Source: Sarcocystis neurona (taxonomy: Eukaryota > Apicomplexa > Conoidasida > Eucoccidiorida > Sarcocystidae). Taken from it: DNA of 64,000 nt. A program made the position numbers and the translations under genes. The notes under the pieces are model-generated. The model did no database searches. It saw only the letters and a list, made by a program, of their open reading frames with translations, and was not told the DNA's origin. Of the stretch, positions 34,801-47,301 are shown one piece after another. The stretch lies in assembly GCA_000727475.1 (NCBI GenBank), contig KL647304.1, forward strand, positions 660,272-724,271, in the 5' to 3' direction. Numbering within the stretch: the stretch's first letter is position 1; every line of letters starts with the position of its first letter.

Positions 34801-35790
34801 TCGGGATCGCACAGCTGCTGCCGACCAGTCGCCAAGCGTATCTATTCAAGGTGGCGCACTAACCGTAGCCTATGTCTGCCGTTTCGTCAAAGTAGCCGTC
34901 TTCTTCAGCAGAATACAAAAAATGCCTCTCTGCCTAGCGACTTCCTCTTTACTGCAGCAGCTCCTCGCCCATCTACGTCCCTACGTGACAAGCCAGCTAC
35001 GTGAGTGCTGCCTGCGCTGCTACTGCCTCTCTTCCGTAGGGCCGAGATTGCTGCCGTTATTGCTCCGAAGCACTGCTGCTGCAGGTGCTGCGTAGATGTA
35101 GTGTACTCATAACAAGGTCATCGCAAAGTCGTCTAGGCAACTTCTGCGCTACACCACCACCTGCTGTCGCTGCGGCCCTCCGCCTGTACGTCTGACAAAT
35201 TTTACTCTCAATTCTTAAAGAAGGCACGCCCGCGCTGCATGCGGTTGCTGTAAGGCTTCCGGATGCCCACCATAGGCGCCAGTGTTTTCAGTTTATTCAC
35301 CAAATGACATTTACTGCTCGTGCGCGTCTACAGGCCGGCGAAGACGTACACACGCATACATAGCACATACATATCCACACATCTGTATACACGTCTCTGT
35401 ATGCACGTATAGACATACGCATATATATATACACATATATATATATATATATATATGAAATGCGTAAGCACGTACACCGTAGAGTAGTTTGTTGCTGTTC
35501 CAGGCGAGGACTACCACTGCAGCCGCAGCTGCTTCTCATGCCGGCCTGCGGCCGTACTCGTGCTCCGCGGTTGCTGCGGCTACCTCCGCGGTCAGATGAC
35601 GCGTTGCTGCAGCTGCCGGTGGGCTGTCCTTTTTCCTTCTTCGGATGACTCATAAAAAGCCAGCAATGCGCAGTGCCTAGAGCTGCGGAACAGTGCGCGT
35701 GCTGCTGCCGCTGCTGCGTCGTGGCAGTGTCCCCACACAGGGCTGTTGCGTGAGAAGCCAGCACACCGCAGCTACTGCGTAGCTCTGTGT
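31894..35790. other. Downstream flank and intergenic region without a firm gene
   Basis: After the hydrolase stop, mostly unique sequence with TA runs (32,275-32,310, 33,175-33,200, 34,000-34,050, 35,425-35,455) and a CA run (32,670-32,705). Two frames deserve mention. A + frame at 33,446-33,778 encodes 110 aa with a hydrophobic, signal-like start (MMSRFTCWLMLLLGTAAVFL), but it contains a good acceptor at 33,540. A - frame at 34,239-34,532 encodes 97 aa of balanced composition. Neither has a recognised motif. Confidence 0.4.
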
Positions 35791-35794
35791 GCAG

Positions 35795-37200
35795 CTTCTT
35801 TTTTTATATTGCAGCAGCAGCAGTAGCAGCGGGTAGAGTCTCCTGCAGCTGCTGCGGATGCTTCCGAAAAATACCTCGTGGCTGCTGCTGCTGGATCTCC
35901 TCAACGCCAGAGCTGCTGCTGCTCCTGCTTCTGAAAAGGTTTACGTCGGAACGCTGCTGGTTTTTCTTCTTCTTCCCACAAACCTGCTTCACTGCTAGAC
36001 GCTTATCTCACCCTTCTCCTGCTGCTGCTCCTCCGCGCGCATGCTACGCACGTGCAACTGCCGCTGCTTCTCCTCCTCCTACTGCCGCCCAATACAACTT
36101 TTTCCTACTGCAGCAGCTGCTGCTGCAGCCGACCGTTGGCTGTTGCTGCTGCTGTTTTTGCTCATCATCTCAGACAAGAAAGCACCTGATTCTTCACCTC
36201 CGCGTCCCAGCGGCCCCTGCTACCTTTCCTGTTGCTAGTCTTCCTCACGCTGCTTCGCCGGCTCCTGCTGCTTCTCTATCTGCTGCTGCGCAGTGCTACC
36301 TGTAATTCCTTTTCCTCACGCTCCTATGTCGGCTGCAGTCTTCCTGCTGCCGCTGGTTCTGCTGGTCTTGCTGCTGCTCGTGCTTCACCTGCTGCTACCT
36401 CCCCGCACCGCCATGCATTCTGCTGCTGTTCTGTTCAATGCGCTGTCCCCGCTGCTCCTCCCCTGGGGAGCAGGTGCGGCTGTCTGCAGTGCAGTACAGC
36501 AGCAGCTGCCGCTGCTCAGCACACGTCGAAAACAGCTGCTGCTGTGACTCCTTCGTCGCGAAAGAGTCACATCCTTTTTCTTCTGCCTGCCTCTCGAGCC
36601 AGTGCGACAACGCTTGCAGCTGCTGCCCCTGCTGCACCAGCAGCACAAGCTGCTGCTTTGCAACAGAGCCACTTCAACTGGTGCTGCTGCTGGTGCCACC
36701 GGGTTATTCCTTCATTTGTCGTCTATTCTCGGTGTTCTCCCTAATTTCGTGGAGCCGCAGTCCTGGATGTAGCAGCAGCTGCTGCGGCAGACTCTTCGCC
36801 TGCTGCACCGGCTGCTTCTCTTTCTCCTCCCTGCCGGAAACGTTGCTGCGCCGTGTTTTTCTCCCGTCGCTACTGATCCACGGGCTGCTGCCGTGTCTCG
36901 AACTGCTGTTAACGCTCTTCTCAAACCTGCCGCTGCTGCTTTTTACATTTCTGCTGTTTTTTCTACTGCTGCTGCTTTTTCTGTTGCTGTTGCTTTTTCT
37001 TTGTTGTTGCATTTCGTGTTGCTGCTGCTCCTCCTCCTGCTGCAGCTCCTGACACTGTTCCTGACGCTTCTCCGCAGATGGTAACACTGCTTCTGATCGA
37101 ACTGACACGCAGCAAAGATAGCTAAATCGTTTCTTCTTCTTCTACTGCTACTGCTGCTGGTCCTGAATGTGTCGGTGCTGTTGCTGCTGCTGTTGTCGTC
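35795..37200. repeat. CTG-rich tract (CAG on the minus strand)
   Basis: Dense CTG triplets over about 1.4 kb, open in several frames on both strands (Leu/Cys/Ala on +, Gln/Ser/Arg/Lys on -). The polarity flips to CAG at about 37,250. No conserved motif was seen. Confidence 0.7.
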
Positions 37201-37401
37201 GTTTCTCCCCCAAAGCATCGCCACGCAGTCTCGGAGAGAAGCAGCTCTCTCATCTCCAGCAGCAACAGCAAGACAAGAAAGAACGCGTTAAAATGTATGT
37301 CTCCTCCACCTGTTTATTCCGCAGCAGGACCAAGAGCACGACGAAAGAGGCAGTCGACGACTACGCGTGCTTCATCGTCTGCTAATTCCCCCACACAGCA
37401 G

Positions 37402-37775
37402 TTGAGCAACCTCCCGCGGAGGAACCGCAGTCGCACGTTTCTGATGTCTCCCCCGCGCAGGCTGCAGCAGCAGCAAAAGAAGCGAAGCTGCGACAGCTCT
37501 CGGATACTCCTCTTTCAAACGCGCAGAAGAAAAAGAAGAAGAAGAAAAGCTGCTGCTGCCCGTTTGTCATTTCTGCAACAGCAGCGACAGGCGCAAGGGA
37601 AGACTGCTGCATCTCTTCTCCCTCTCAAACAACGGCAGCAACACCGCAGCAACAGCAGCAGCAAAGAAAAGTGTATCTGTGTGTGCTCGAGGCCGAAGTA
37701 TCTTCTCCAGCTGCAGCAGCCTCCAGCAGCAGAAACACAAGCACTGCTGCGATTGGGTCGTCGCGTAGTTGCTGA
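37402..37775 (+). CDS. Possible hypothetical coding exon in a CAG tract
   Basis: After acacagcag, one frame encodes acidic then Lys-rich sequence (EQPPAEEPQSHVSDVSPAQ, KEAKLRQLSDTPLSNAQKKK, then a CCCPFVI patch) to a TGA at 37,773. A competing frame covers 37,297-38,295 (332 aa, Gln/Ala/Ser-rich). Composition favours the shorter frame, but repeats keep all frames open. No function can be given. Confidence 0.25.
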
Positions 37776-38348
37776 CAATGCTGCTCTCCACGAGCAGCAG
37801 CAGCAGCAGATGGCAGCCACACCCCACCGCTGCAGCTGCCCCAGAAAAAGATACTTCCTCTTCGTTCTGCACGCTGTACCAGCAGCAGCAGCAGGTTCAC
37901 ATGCGTTGGCGGCACAGAGCCCGGCGAAAAGCAGCAGCAGCACCTCTCCCGCGATACCACCTGTCGAAGCAGCAGCAGCAGCAGACTCACATACAGTTTC
38001 AGCCATGACACAGAGCAGCAGCTCCGCTGCAGCACCTTACAGTCACCTGTTGCAGAGCGTTTCTGCAGCTGCAACACATGTCACTTCGTTTCAATCGACG
38101 ACAGCAGCAGCAGCAGCCGGCTCTCGCCTCGCGCCCCCTCACTTTTTTCCACCAGCAGCGAGATCCGTCGACACCTCACCACTCCTTTTTCTTCCTCAGC
38201 AGCAGAAACAGCGCCGGCAGCAGAGGCAGCAGCACTGGCTGCAGTCCCAGCAACGGCAGCAGCAGCAGCAACGGCAACAACAGCAGCCGCAGTAACGACA
38301 GTCGCAGCAATGGCAGCAGCAGCAGCAGTCTCGGCACCGGCAACAGCA

Positions 38349-38636
38349 GGAGTAGCAGCAACGGCAACAGCAGCAGTAGCAGCAAGGACAGTCGCAGCAA
38401 TGGCAGCATTAGCAGGAACGGCAGCAGCATCAACGGCAACAGCAGGAGTAGCAGCAACGGCAACAGCAGCAGTAGCAGCAACGACAGTCGCAGCAAAGGC
38501 AGCATTAGCAGGAACGGCAGCAGCATCAACGGCAACAGCAGGAGTAGCAACGAGGGCAACAGCAGCAGTAGCAGCAACGGCAGCAGCAGCAGTAGCAGCA
38601 ACGGGCAGCAGCAGCAGCGAGAGCAGTAACATCAAG
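38349..38636. repeat. 96-bp higher-order repeat made of CAG-type triplets
   Basis: Starts of the unit (GGAGTAGCA...) fall at 38,349, 38,445 and 38,541, exactly 96 bases apart. The first two copies are almost identical and the third is shortened. The inner sequence mixes AGC, AAC and GGC triplets. The period is a multiple of three, so each frame encodes a 32-residue repeat. Confidence 0.9.
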
Positions 38637-38679
38637 AGCGGCGGCAGCAGTAGGAGAGTCGAAGAAGACTCACGGGATT

Positions 38680-38856
38680 CTACTCAACTGCTGCCGCATC
38701 GCCTGCTAGTTCTCCGACAGCGTTGAAGAATTTAGAGAGACGGTAAGGATTGTTGCGCGTTGTCCCAATGATTTCCACTTCACCCAGTCCCTCTATTTTT
38801 CTTCTCTTCCGCATGCGGCTGCTGCTTGGCGCTGCTTCATCTTCGCTGCTGGACTC
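38680..38856 (-). CDS. FAM133-like gene, last exon
   Basis: Acceptor catgcgcag, phase 0, 58 codons to TAG. Encodes ESSSEDEAAPSSSRMRKRRK, then EVEIIGTTRNNPYRLSKFF. Confidence 0.7.
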   Translation of the reverse strand, partial: ESSSEDEAAPSSSRMRKRRKIEGLGEVEIIGTTRNNPYRLSKFFNAVGELAGDAAAVE

Positions 38857-40913
38857 CTGCGCATGCAACACGCCCCACAGAGCGGTTCACCATACAAGCT
38901 CAGCCATCGCATACATATATATGTATATACATTCACATAAGTGGACTAACACGTATGCGTGTGTCTCTGCATGTACATACTCGATACAAGATATATATAT
39001 ATATACATATATATATCGCAGGGATATACACTTGTGTGGACTTAACCATATGCATGTGCCTCCGTATAAATAAATAAATATATATATATATATGTGCAGA
39101 CTTTAGCATATGCGTGCGTCTCTGCATGTACATACTATCCGCAGTACGCACGTATATATATATATACACGTATATATATATGTATATACACATGTGTGTG
39201 TGTCTGCGTTGGGGGGACTCGCATACACATAGGCAGACACAGAAATATGTGTGGACGTCCAGGAAGCAACAGGTGCAGGGAGACGGAGACGGAGACGTGA
39301 TGATCAGAGGGGGCACCCGCAGCAGGAACAGCACCACCAGCTCTTCGGCGACAATCGTTGACCTCCATATACATAAAGAGAGGGAGATACACGTATTTAG
39401 TGAGGAAGAGAACTACATATATAGAGAGATGGAGATATTTGTATATAGTGAGGAAGAGAACTACATATATATAGGGATGGAGATGTACGTATATAGTGAG
39501 GAGGAGAACTACATCTATATAGTGAGAGAAAGAGAAAGTGAGAGACACACACACAGACAGATATACACATGCCTATATCCAGAGAGATCAACGAAGTGAA
39601 GCCTTTATATAAAGGCTTGCTGGAGAGAGGCGCACGGAGAGCGGCGTGGTGCAGCAGCAGCAACTGGACGGAGGTGTGAGGTGATGCAGGGGAAGCTTCT
39701 GCAGATAAAGGCAGACGTGGGTCGCTGACCTTGTGATGTCTGCTGTGTCTCTTCCTCTTGATTTTCTTCTTCTTCACCTTCCTTTCCCGCTTTCGCTTGC
39801 TGCTGCTGCTCTTCTTCTTCTTGCGGCTGCTGCTGCTGCCTCTGGCTTGCTTTTTCTTGTCTCTGCTGCTGCTGCTGCTCTCCTCGCTGTCGCTGCTGCT
39901 GCTGCTACTTCTCCTCCTCGGCCTGTCGCTATCGTCGCTCCGTCCTTCGGCAGCGTCGCTGCTCGACGGAGAAGACGCCCCCTCGGCTCTTCCGCTGCTG
40001 CTGCTTCTTGCTGCTCGCGACCTGGGAGACTCAACACCACCAGCAGCAGCATCTGTCAAAGAAGAAGCAGCAGCAGCAGCACTTCCCCCTCCTCCTCCTC
40101 CGCGTCCTTTTGGTCTCCCTTCGTCTTCTTCTGCGGCAGACCCCGCGCGCTGCTCTCTTCTCACCCGTTGTCGCGCTTCCTTCCGCAGCAACTCAATGTG
40201 TTGCCTCTCCTGTTCTTCAATTTTCTCGTTGCGGAATTGCTGCATGCGCCAGGCAGCCAAACAGCACGTCCTTGCCAAAAGAAGTAGATGCTGACTTCCT
40301 TCCTCTCTTCTTCGCATGCAAAAGAAGTCTGCATGCGCATCTTCCCGCGCTCCTCCTACACACCTGCACAAGTACTATCCCCTGTCCTAGTCACGACGGA
40401 AGTATATCTACCTGTAGCTTGTCGCACTTCCACATATATACACTTACAGACGTAGACGGACATCCACACACACGTAGGAGTGTAGATATTATATCTACGC
40501 TGTAGTAAACATATATATGTGTACACACATCAGTAGACCTGCACCTAAGTAAGAGTTGTCCTTTACAGGGCCACACACAAATAGATATTGATGGAAACAT
40601 GCATGATACAAACATGCACACATGTATATACATATATATATATATATAGACAGGTACAGAGACGCAAGGGGACAGCAGTCGTATGAAAGTGTATATATAT
40701 GTGCTGTGGCAGAGAGAGACACGTATTTGTATACATTTGCCCTCTACTAGCAGTCGCTACCTTACATGGCGGCACATATATATATATATATTTGGAGGGA
40801 TACATGCAGGTAAGCAGCCATGCACATGTGGATACATACGGAGACACGCGAGACGGCTTCAACAACGGGAGACGCGACAGCACGCGAGACGCAGACTCAG
40901 CGATGAACACGAA

Positions 40914-40956
<43 letters not shown>

Positions 40957-41046
40957 GACATTTATGTGGGGAGACACGGCTACTACAAAGATTGTTCTTA
41001 TTCTAACACATATAGACGTACACATATACACACACAAATACATCCG

Positions 41047-41077
<31 letters not shown>

Positions 41078-41641
41078 ATATTTACTGACGCATCTGCCAT
41101 TCGTGAACGGCTCGAGAAACGTGTACATACACATGTCTCTACAGAATCATACATACATGAGGACGTTAACACGTATATATGTATAGATGTATTTGTGGAT
41201 ACAATTAGACATATATATATGTATATATGTATATATGTATGTATATATATGTATGTCTCCATTTACACATATGTGTAGATGCACGTAAGATTACTTCAAA
41301 GCTAAGGCGCCTAGACACACGGGGGTTTTGTACATACCTACGCATACGTGTACGCATACACAGAGAAGCAAACGTATGTATACGTCCACCTGATTATATC
41401 TATGTGTCTACATATATGTATATGTATAGCTGATATATAGGTATTTCTATTGATAGGCGTCCACGCATGCAGTCACTTGTACCCACGGTGGGACGGCATT
41501 ACTTGCAGTTGGTCAGCGAACTGTTCATTTTCGTAGCGCTCGAGAAATTCACTGGCGCTTTCTTCCTTCTTCTTCAAAATTTTGCGCAGCTCCTCCCAGG
41601 TGGGACGCGAGTTCCGTTGCAGTTTCTCCAGCAGCGACGGA
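38680..41641 (-). CDS. FAM133-like Lys/Ser-rich nuclear protein, 5' end missing
   Basis: Three - strand exons, 41641-41503, 40239-39730 and 38856-38680, join in phase 0 and encode at least 274 residues. The first carries RPTWEELRKILKKKEES...EFLERYEN, the signature of FAM133 proteins ([20 protein letters not shown]...FE). The second continues with QFRNEKIEEQERQHIELLRK, then Ser-rich and Lys/Arg-rich runs typical of nuclear speckle proteins (SSSRKKKKSSSSKRKRER). The third has an acidic-serine stretch, a basic RMRKRRKIEGLG patch and a C-terminus ending AGDAAAVE. FAM133 proteins are of unknown molecular function, probably linked to RNA processing. The first exon holding the start was not found. 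Confidence 0.75.
38920..39200. repeat. TA-rich tandem block in an intron
   Basis: Repeats of ATATATATGTATATACA with a recurring GCATATGCGTG(T/C)(G/C)TCTCTGCATGTACATAC word (copies near 38,955 and 39,108). Only Ile/Tyr frames are present. Confidence 0.6.
39375..39535. repeat. Three tandem copies of a ~50-bp unit
   Basis: Unit contains GTGAGGAAGAGAACTACATA followed by TATAGGGATGGAGAT-like sequence and GTATATA. Copies start near 39,399, 39,448 and 39,498. The units lie in the second intron of the FAM133-like gene. Confidence 0.8.
39730..40239 (-). CDS. FAM133-like gene, Ser/Lys-rich exon
   Basis: Bounded by gcgcatgcag and CACAAG/gtcagc, 170 codons, phase 0 at both ends. An ATG six bases upstream (40,245) could serve as an alternative start. 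Encodes a charged helix, a Gly/Ala/Ser region and a Lys/Arg-rich tail. Confidence 0.72.
40380..41460. repeat. TA/CA-rich intron sequence
   Basis: Simple repeats dominate, with a (CA)n run at 40,919-40,951 and TA runs near 40,630, 40,785, 41,050 and 41,215. No exon signal was seen between the two FAM133-like exons. Confidence 0.6.
41503..41641 (-). CDS. FAM133-like gene, signature exon
   Basis: Bounded on the minus strand by gtacgtacag and CTGCAA/gtaatg. It starts with one base of a split codon, so an upstream exon ending in phase 2 is required. Encodes PSLLEKLQRNSRPTWEELRK and a further charged helix ending QFADQLQ. Confidence 0.75.
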
Positions 41642-41809
41642 CTGTACGTACACCAGAAAGGCGCACAGCCCCACACGCACATTCTTCATCCACAGGCACA
41701 GCAGCCGCAGAAGTGTGTCGCTCTCTGTCGCTGCGAAGATAAACGCTACACAGAGAAGGCCCTGCAGGACGTCGTCTTCCCGTTTCACGAGCTGAGCAGC
41801 AGAGAAGAA

Positions 41810-43112
41810 ACCTGCTGCTGCAGCAGCACGAGAACGCACGCGCAGGAAGCCACACGGCAATGCAAAGGAAGAGCTACACGTTTCGCACTCTCACTATCGC
41901 ATGCGGTGGCGAAGACAAATTCCCTGCGCTGCATGCAGACCACGAATTCTCCTAGTGCACCATCACAGGGCCCCCCGCGGAAGAATGCTGCTGCTCCTTA
42001 CACGTCTTGCCGTTGCTGCTGCTTTTCTTCAACGACTGCGACTGCTGCTGTTGCACACCCGACCACTACTCCTTCTATTCGCAAGCAGGGACACCTGCTG
42101 CTGTTGCGGCTCCAACATCTCCTGCTCCTTCTCCTCCTCCTGTTGACCCCACTTCTTCTTATGTGCTTGCTGCTGCTGCTGCGCTGTTGCTGCTGCTGTG
42201 TGTTCCTCCTGCTCCCGTAGTTCTGCTGCTGCTGTAGATGCTCCTCCTCCTGCTGATGTTTTGCTGATGCTTCTCTGGCTGCTGCTGGTGCTGTGTTGCT
42301 ATTGCTGTCTCTCCTGCATTTCCCCTGTTCACGATGCTGCTGCCGGTGTTTGTGTGCTGCTCTGGCTGCCGCTGCCCTCGTTGTTGCTACTGTTGCTGCA
42401 AGTGGGAACGCTGCGTTTTGTCGGACTGCTCCTGCCACTCCCATGCTGTTGCTGCGGCCCTTGCTGATGCCTCTGCAATTCCTGCTCCTCTCGAGAAATT
42501 GCGGCGGCGTCTTCTCCTCCTTCTCCTGCCACTGTTGCTGTTAACGTTCCTCTGGCTGCTGCTGGGCTTCTGCTGCTGCTGCTTCTGCGTGAGATGCTGC
42601 CGCTCCGTCTCTTGGTGCTCCTGCTGCAGTCGGTGATGCTGCCCCTCATACTGTCGCTACTAATCCTGGTGCCCGATGTCTTTATTCGCGGTGCTACTCT
42701 TGCTGCTGATGCTCTCCTTGCTGCTGCTTCTGCTGCGCGTGCTGCTACTTTGCTGCTCGTTCTGCTGCTCCTCCTTTTATTCGTGCTGCTGCTGTCACTC
42801 TTGCTGTCTTCTTGGTGCTGCTGGTGTCGCTGCTCGTGTTGTTGCTGTTGCTACCGCTGGTGCTCCAGGTGTTGCTGCTGGTGGTGCTGCAACTGTCGCT
42901 GCTGCTGGTGCTGCAGGTGTCGCTGCTGCTGCTGCACGTACCCGGACGAGACCACGCGCTTAATAGGGTTGAGGACCATCCCCTGGGGCTTGAAGCCCCT
43001 GCACTTCCCCATGCTGCTGCTGATGAATTCGACCGACTGCTGCTGCTCCTCTGCGCGCGCACACGACCGCCTGCAGCCACTGCTGCCCCTGCTGCTTTAC
43101 ACAGCGTACGTC

Positions 43113-43148
<36 letters not shown>

Positions 43149-43400
43149 CTGGGTTGCTGCTGCGGTTGCTGTTGCTGCTGGTGCTGGAGCTGCTACGGTT
43201 GCTGTTTCCGTTGCCGCTGCTGCTGTTGCTGCTGCTGCTTCGGCAGGGCAGCCAGCGAGAGTGACGTGCTGCGTCTGCTGCTGAAAAACAAAAGCGACTG
43301 CTGCTGCGATCTCCTCATGCACCGTTCTCGAGTGTACCCGCTGCTGCTTCTGTTACTCGACTTTAGCGGTTCCTGATGTCGCTGAAAGAGAGGTCGCTGC
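41810..43400. repeat. Long CTG tract (CAG on minus strand)
   Basis: About 1.6 kb of CTG triplets with TCC/CTT interruptions. + frames are Leu/Cys runs; - frames are Gln/Ser/Ala runs. It lies immediately upstream (in transcript sense) of the first FAM133-like exon found and could contain its missing 5' exon, but I could not identify one. Confidence 0.7.
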
Positions 43401-43751
43401 TGCCACTGCTGGTGAGTCTAGCTATGTATAAAACACAGCCATACATATATGTATATATATATATATTAGGTCCTGCGCACTACCTAGTCCACGCGCATAA
43501 AACTTCTGGACAAACATGTATACATATAACACCCAGTCTCTAGCTACGGTTGAGACATACCCATATATCTAACTATCTGCACATATATATATGGGTATGG
43601 CCCGCTACGTCGATCAGCGCTACAAACTTTCTCCACCCCACGTCTACGTATACAGTGTACGTACGTGTGCGAGATATCCATACAGGTATACATATACATA
43701 CATATTTACATAGGTTTCCTAGTAGATGCGTGGTTTCTGTACGTACATACA

Positions 43752-44005
43752 CGCATATCTCTCCGTAGGACGTATCAGTTCTTATCTACGTAAATGTAGG
43801 GGGCTGTGTGTGTCTCTCTCCGTAAACGTGCCCACTTTAGGCGTGAATGAATTTCCAGGGAACATGAGGTTTCATATACGCATATCTCTCCGTAGGACGT
43901 ATCAGTTCTTATCTAGGTAAATGCAGGGGGCTGTGTGTGTCTCTCTCTCTCCGTAAACGTGCCCACTTTAAGCGACAGTGAATTTCCAGGGAACATGAGG
44001 TTTCA
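43752..44005. repeat. Tandem duplication of a ~125-bp unit
   Basis: 43,752-43,876 and 43,877-44,005 are nearly identical. Both begin CGCATATCTCTCCGTAGGAC and end ACATGAGGTTTCA. Differences are a few substitutions and a four-base CTCT expansion. The sequence is not a simple repeat and is not found elsewhere in the window. Confidence 0.92.
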
Positions 44006-44009
44006 ACGA

Positions 44010-47000
44010 AAGCATTAGATAGGAGCGGATTTTTGAAGGAAAGAAAAGGAGGAGACACATCGCCGGCCACGGTAGAAGGTTGGTAAGTACCGATGTTGTT
44101 GTTGTTGTTGCGCCGTATACACAAGAAGCAAGGCAGCGTTATTTTTAGGTACATACGTGAGGAGGGGAAAGGCATCGCCCGTGGTCGTCGGAGAGGAAGA
44201 AAGTGGAATAAATTTCCCGACGATGGAGAGACCCATTTTCGTTATCTCAAAGGCGTTCTATGCGCTACTAAAGTTCCCCTTTCTTCTCCTTAACTACTAG
44301 GTACTGTAGCGCCATGTACACACAGGTACGTGCATCCTACCCCTCGATGAATATTACGTGTGTTCGTATACATACGCACATGTTGAACATTGTGGAAGGA
44401 GAGGACGCGTTTCCTGCGTGTACATTTTAAACGGAGCGAAAGCTAGTTGAAGAATCCACAAAAAATGTGGAGGCTACTCGTAAAGATGCGACGGAAAGAG
44501 AGCAAAGGAGAAAGTTCAGCTATGCGCGACGACCGCAGTTCCAGAGTGGCTGGCATAGAGAAGCTGGAGAAAGAGGGAAAAAAGGGGGTCCTCATGCACG
44601 CTGTAAAAGAGAAACAAACGGAGAAAAATAAATATATGTCCTTCCTATACTTGTGGTGGACGTGCTGGGCACAAGCCGCTGTGGCAGTGGTACCGGGGGA
44701 CCAGCGTAATGCGAAAGCATGTCGGTTAGCTGCAGAGCAACAGAGGGACGCCGTGGAACGGAAGAAGATAACGAACGCGAGGAGAAAAGGAAAGCAACAT
44801 GTAGAGGACGACGAATAGTGAACAAACGCTGTTTTCAATTGCTCTTCAACGGCTTCGCATACATGCGTGCCGTAAATGCCCCGCGGCTACTGAAGTGTCG
44901 ACGCATGCCCGTGAAAAAAGCCGAAGTTTGGAAATCGTCTGGAGAAAATGCCGAATGAAGTCACCGTGACTACCTACATCACCGTGTAAAAGTGATTATA
45001 GAAATATAAAACATAGGAAGAGCGGGAAAGTTTCACCGAGCTTTTTGATGACGGCGGGGAGAGAAACAACGTGTACGCTCTCTCCGGTGTGTACGTACAC
45101 TCCGCACTCCACCACCACACCACGAGAAACCTACACATATACGTCGGAGGTTACATAAAAGGGAAAAAAAGGCAAAGCTTGCGAGAAGAGGGTTATCGCA
45201 TCCGTTCCGAAAAATGCGGATTCGAAGGAATTCCCCTTTTCTGTACTAGGGTAAGCAAGACGTAGCAGCGGGTACAAAGGATTCGGTGATTGCCCAACCA
45301 CGGCTGGCGGTCCCGTCCGCACGAGCAAAAGCGGGTGAGAGAAACAGGGAAACTAGCGGTAGGTTAGCAGTGCCAGCAGCTCGAGCACTGGCAGTGTGTC
45401 ACTAGCCGACGAGAACTCCGCAGAGGTGCTTTCTCTCGAAAATACCCCACGGTAGAAACGGGGGAAAACGATGGGAGAGAGACGTACAAGGCCGCCGTAT
45501 CTGTGGTAGAGTGCGATACCACGGCCGGTCGTCGCGGAGAAACTTCTTCACTTGGGAGTCACAGACACGCGGAGGAGGGGCGCCTGCAAACTGCAGCGGT
45601 GAATGTTTCTCACCGAAAAAACCGTACACACCGAAGATGGTGTGCGTAACTTTTGCTGGAAACTTCTCGTGTGTAGACGGCGGCATTGCCAGTCTCGCGC
45701 CAGTACACCGGTGCAGCCGTTGTAACAGCGCATGCGGAAAAGCAGCGCCACCGATCGTAGTCCAGGTATAAGAACGACAGTCTTTTGCTAAATGTATCAC
45801 ATTTGACGCGCCCTAAACGCAGGTGTCTTTCCCTACGACCTCACCGTCGGTGACGGGTGGCGTGTACGCGCCATGTGTCGGCGACCTTTCTTGTGAATTC
45901 CCCCTCGGGCCGTACAACTGCCCGCCTGACGTCTCACTCTCTATTCGTGTGTATGACATTTGTGTGTGAGAAGATGTGTGCATCATCTGTAAACAGAGAG
46001 AAATCCTTCATTCACTCTCTCTCCGTGAGTCTCGGCCCAAGTATGGACGGTCTACCTGCCTCGTCTATAATAGATCAATGTTTTCATTACCATGTCGTTA
46101 CATGTCGACTATTTCCACTTTATAAGAGGGGCTGCTCGTGGGTCTTCAGAGCCGGTGTAACGTTCTGAGAAAATGGTAAACATTCGGACACGTCGCTGTC
46201 CGAGGACGCACACACAGTACGCACGGTACATGCTAAACCGCTGCATGACAACGGATCCTAGAAACGACGACGATTCAATATTTAAACAGGAAGACCATCC
46301 AAAATTAAGGCAGTGTCCTTTCAGTAGGGAGGATAGAAGAAAAAAAAACGTGTTCTCTGCAGCGGGCAAACAGGTGAAGGTCACACGTAGGAACATCAAA
46401 ACCTTGTGTTCGGAGTTTTGGTGGTGGCGTCGGTACCGGAGATGGCTAAAAGGGATGGAAATGCTCAACGTGCTATAGTCGCATTTTAGTTGCCGTCCAC
46501 GAAGCAATTCCTCTTCCTGCGTCCTGGCAGGCTGCGTGCACAGAGTCTGTCATTCGCCGAGCTGAGGACACACTATATGAGAAAAAAAGGACGACTGTCT
46601 AGCCAGACTTCAACTGACTCACGCATCACGTGTTTACACGCATCTGGCGTAGGTGCTTTCCCTTTGCACTTTCATCGCATCAGCACTGTCCTCCACAATT
46701 CTACTTCCTTTCTTTTTGCAGGTCTGCCGCTGCGTTCGCCGTAGTTGAGGCGCGGGGACTAACCTCCTACACTGCACGATATCGCTCGCTCTCCCTATTG
46801 CACTTTCTCACTCTGATTATACGGGTATATACGGGGTTTCCGCGGCTGCGCTGCCAAAGAGAGCGACACAGGTCTGTACAGTTTTCTGGAAAAAAAGGGA
46901 AATACTACTCTGACTCCGTTTCAGCGACGCAACGGCTCACCTGCCCGCAAACACACACCTACACATGCACACCCAAACAGTGCAGGAGTTTGAGCCGCTG

Positions 47001-47100
47001 CCCCGGTGGAGTGGACAAACGCCACGTGGATGTAGACACAAACGCAGCCCTAGCCTGGCTTGCAATTTCGCTATAAAGTCACCTTCTATGCACACATCCC
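44010..47100. other. Low-repeat region with only weak coding candidates
   Basis: This is the most repeat-poor part of the right half. + frames at 44,447-44,818 (123 aa, Lys/Glu-rich, near-start MWRLLVKMRRKE) and 46,173-46,478 (101 aa) overlap frames of similar size on the other strand. I saw no splice-linked exons or known motifs. Confidence 0.4.
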
Positions 47101-47301
47101 CATAAATATATTACATATTTGTATGTTAAAAAAATCGCGTCCTCGAGACGACGAGTAGGTGTATCACCGGCTATCAGTATGGGTGGGCGGGTGACTTGGG
47201 TTCTGTATGGCTTATCAGAAAACATACATCTTTCCGTCGAGTAACAGTGTTTTAACGTACACATATATATGTGTGTCTTCCTTTCTCTGTCTTTGTACTT
47301 C

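Noticed and set aside
41740..41800. Peptide with a PFHEL word like that near the ClpP C-terminus (57,665)
   Set aside because: The similarity is limited to about five residues and the frame lies opposite the FAM133-like gene; no other ClpP motif is nearby.
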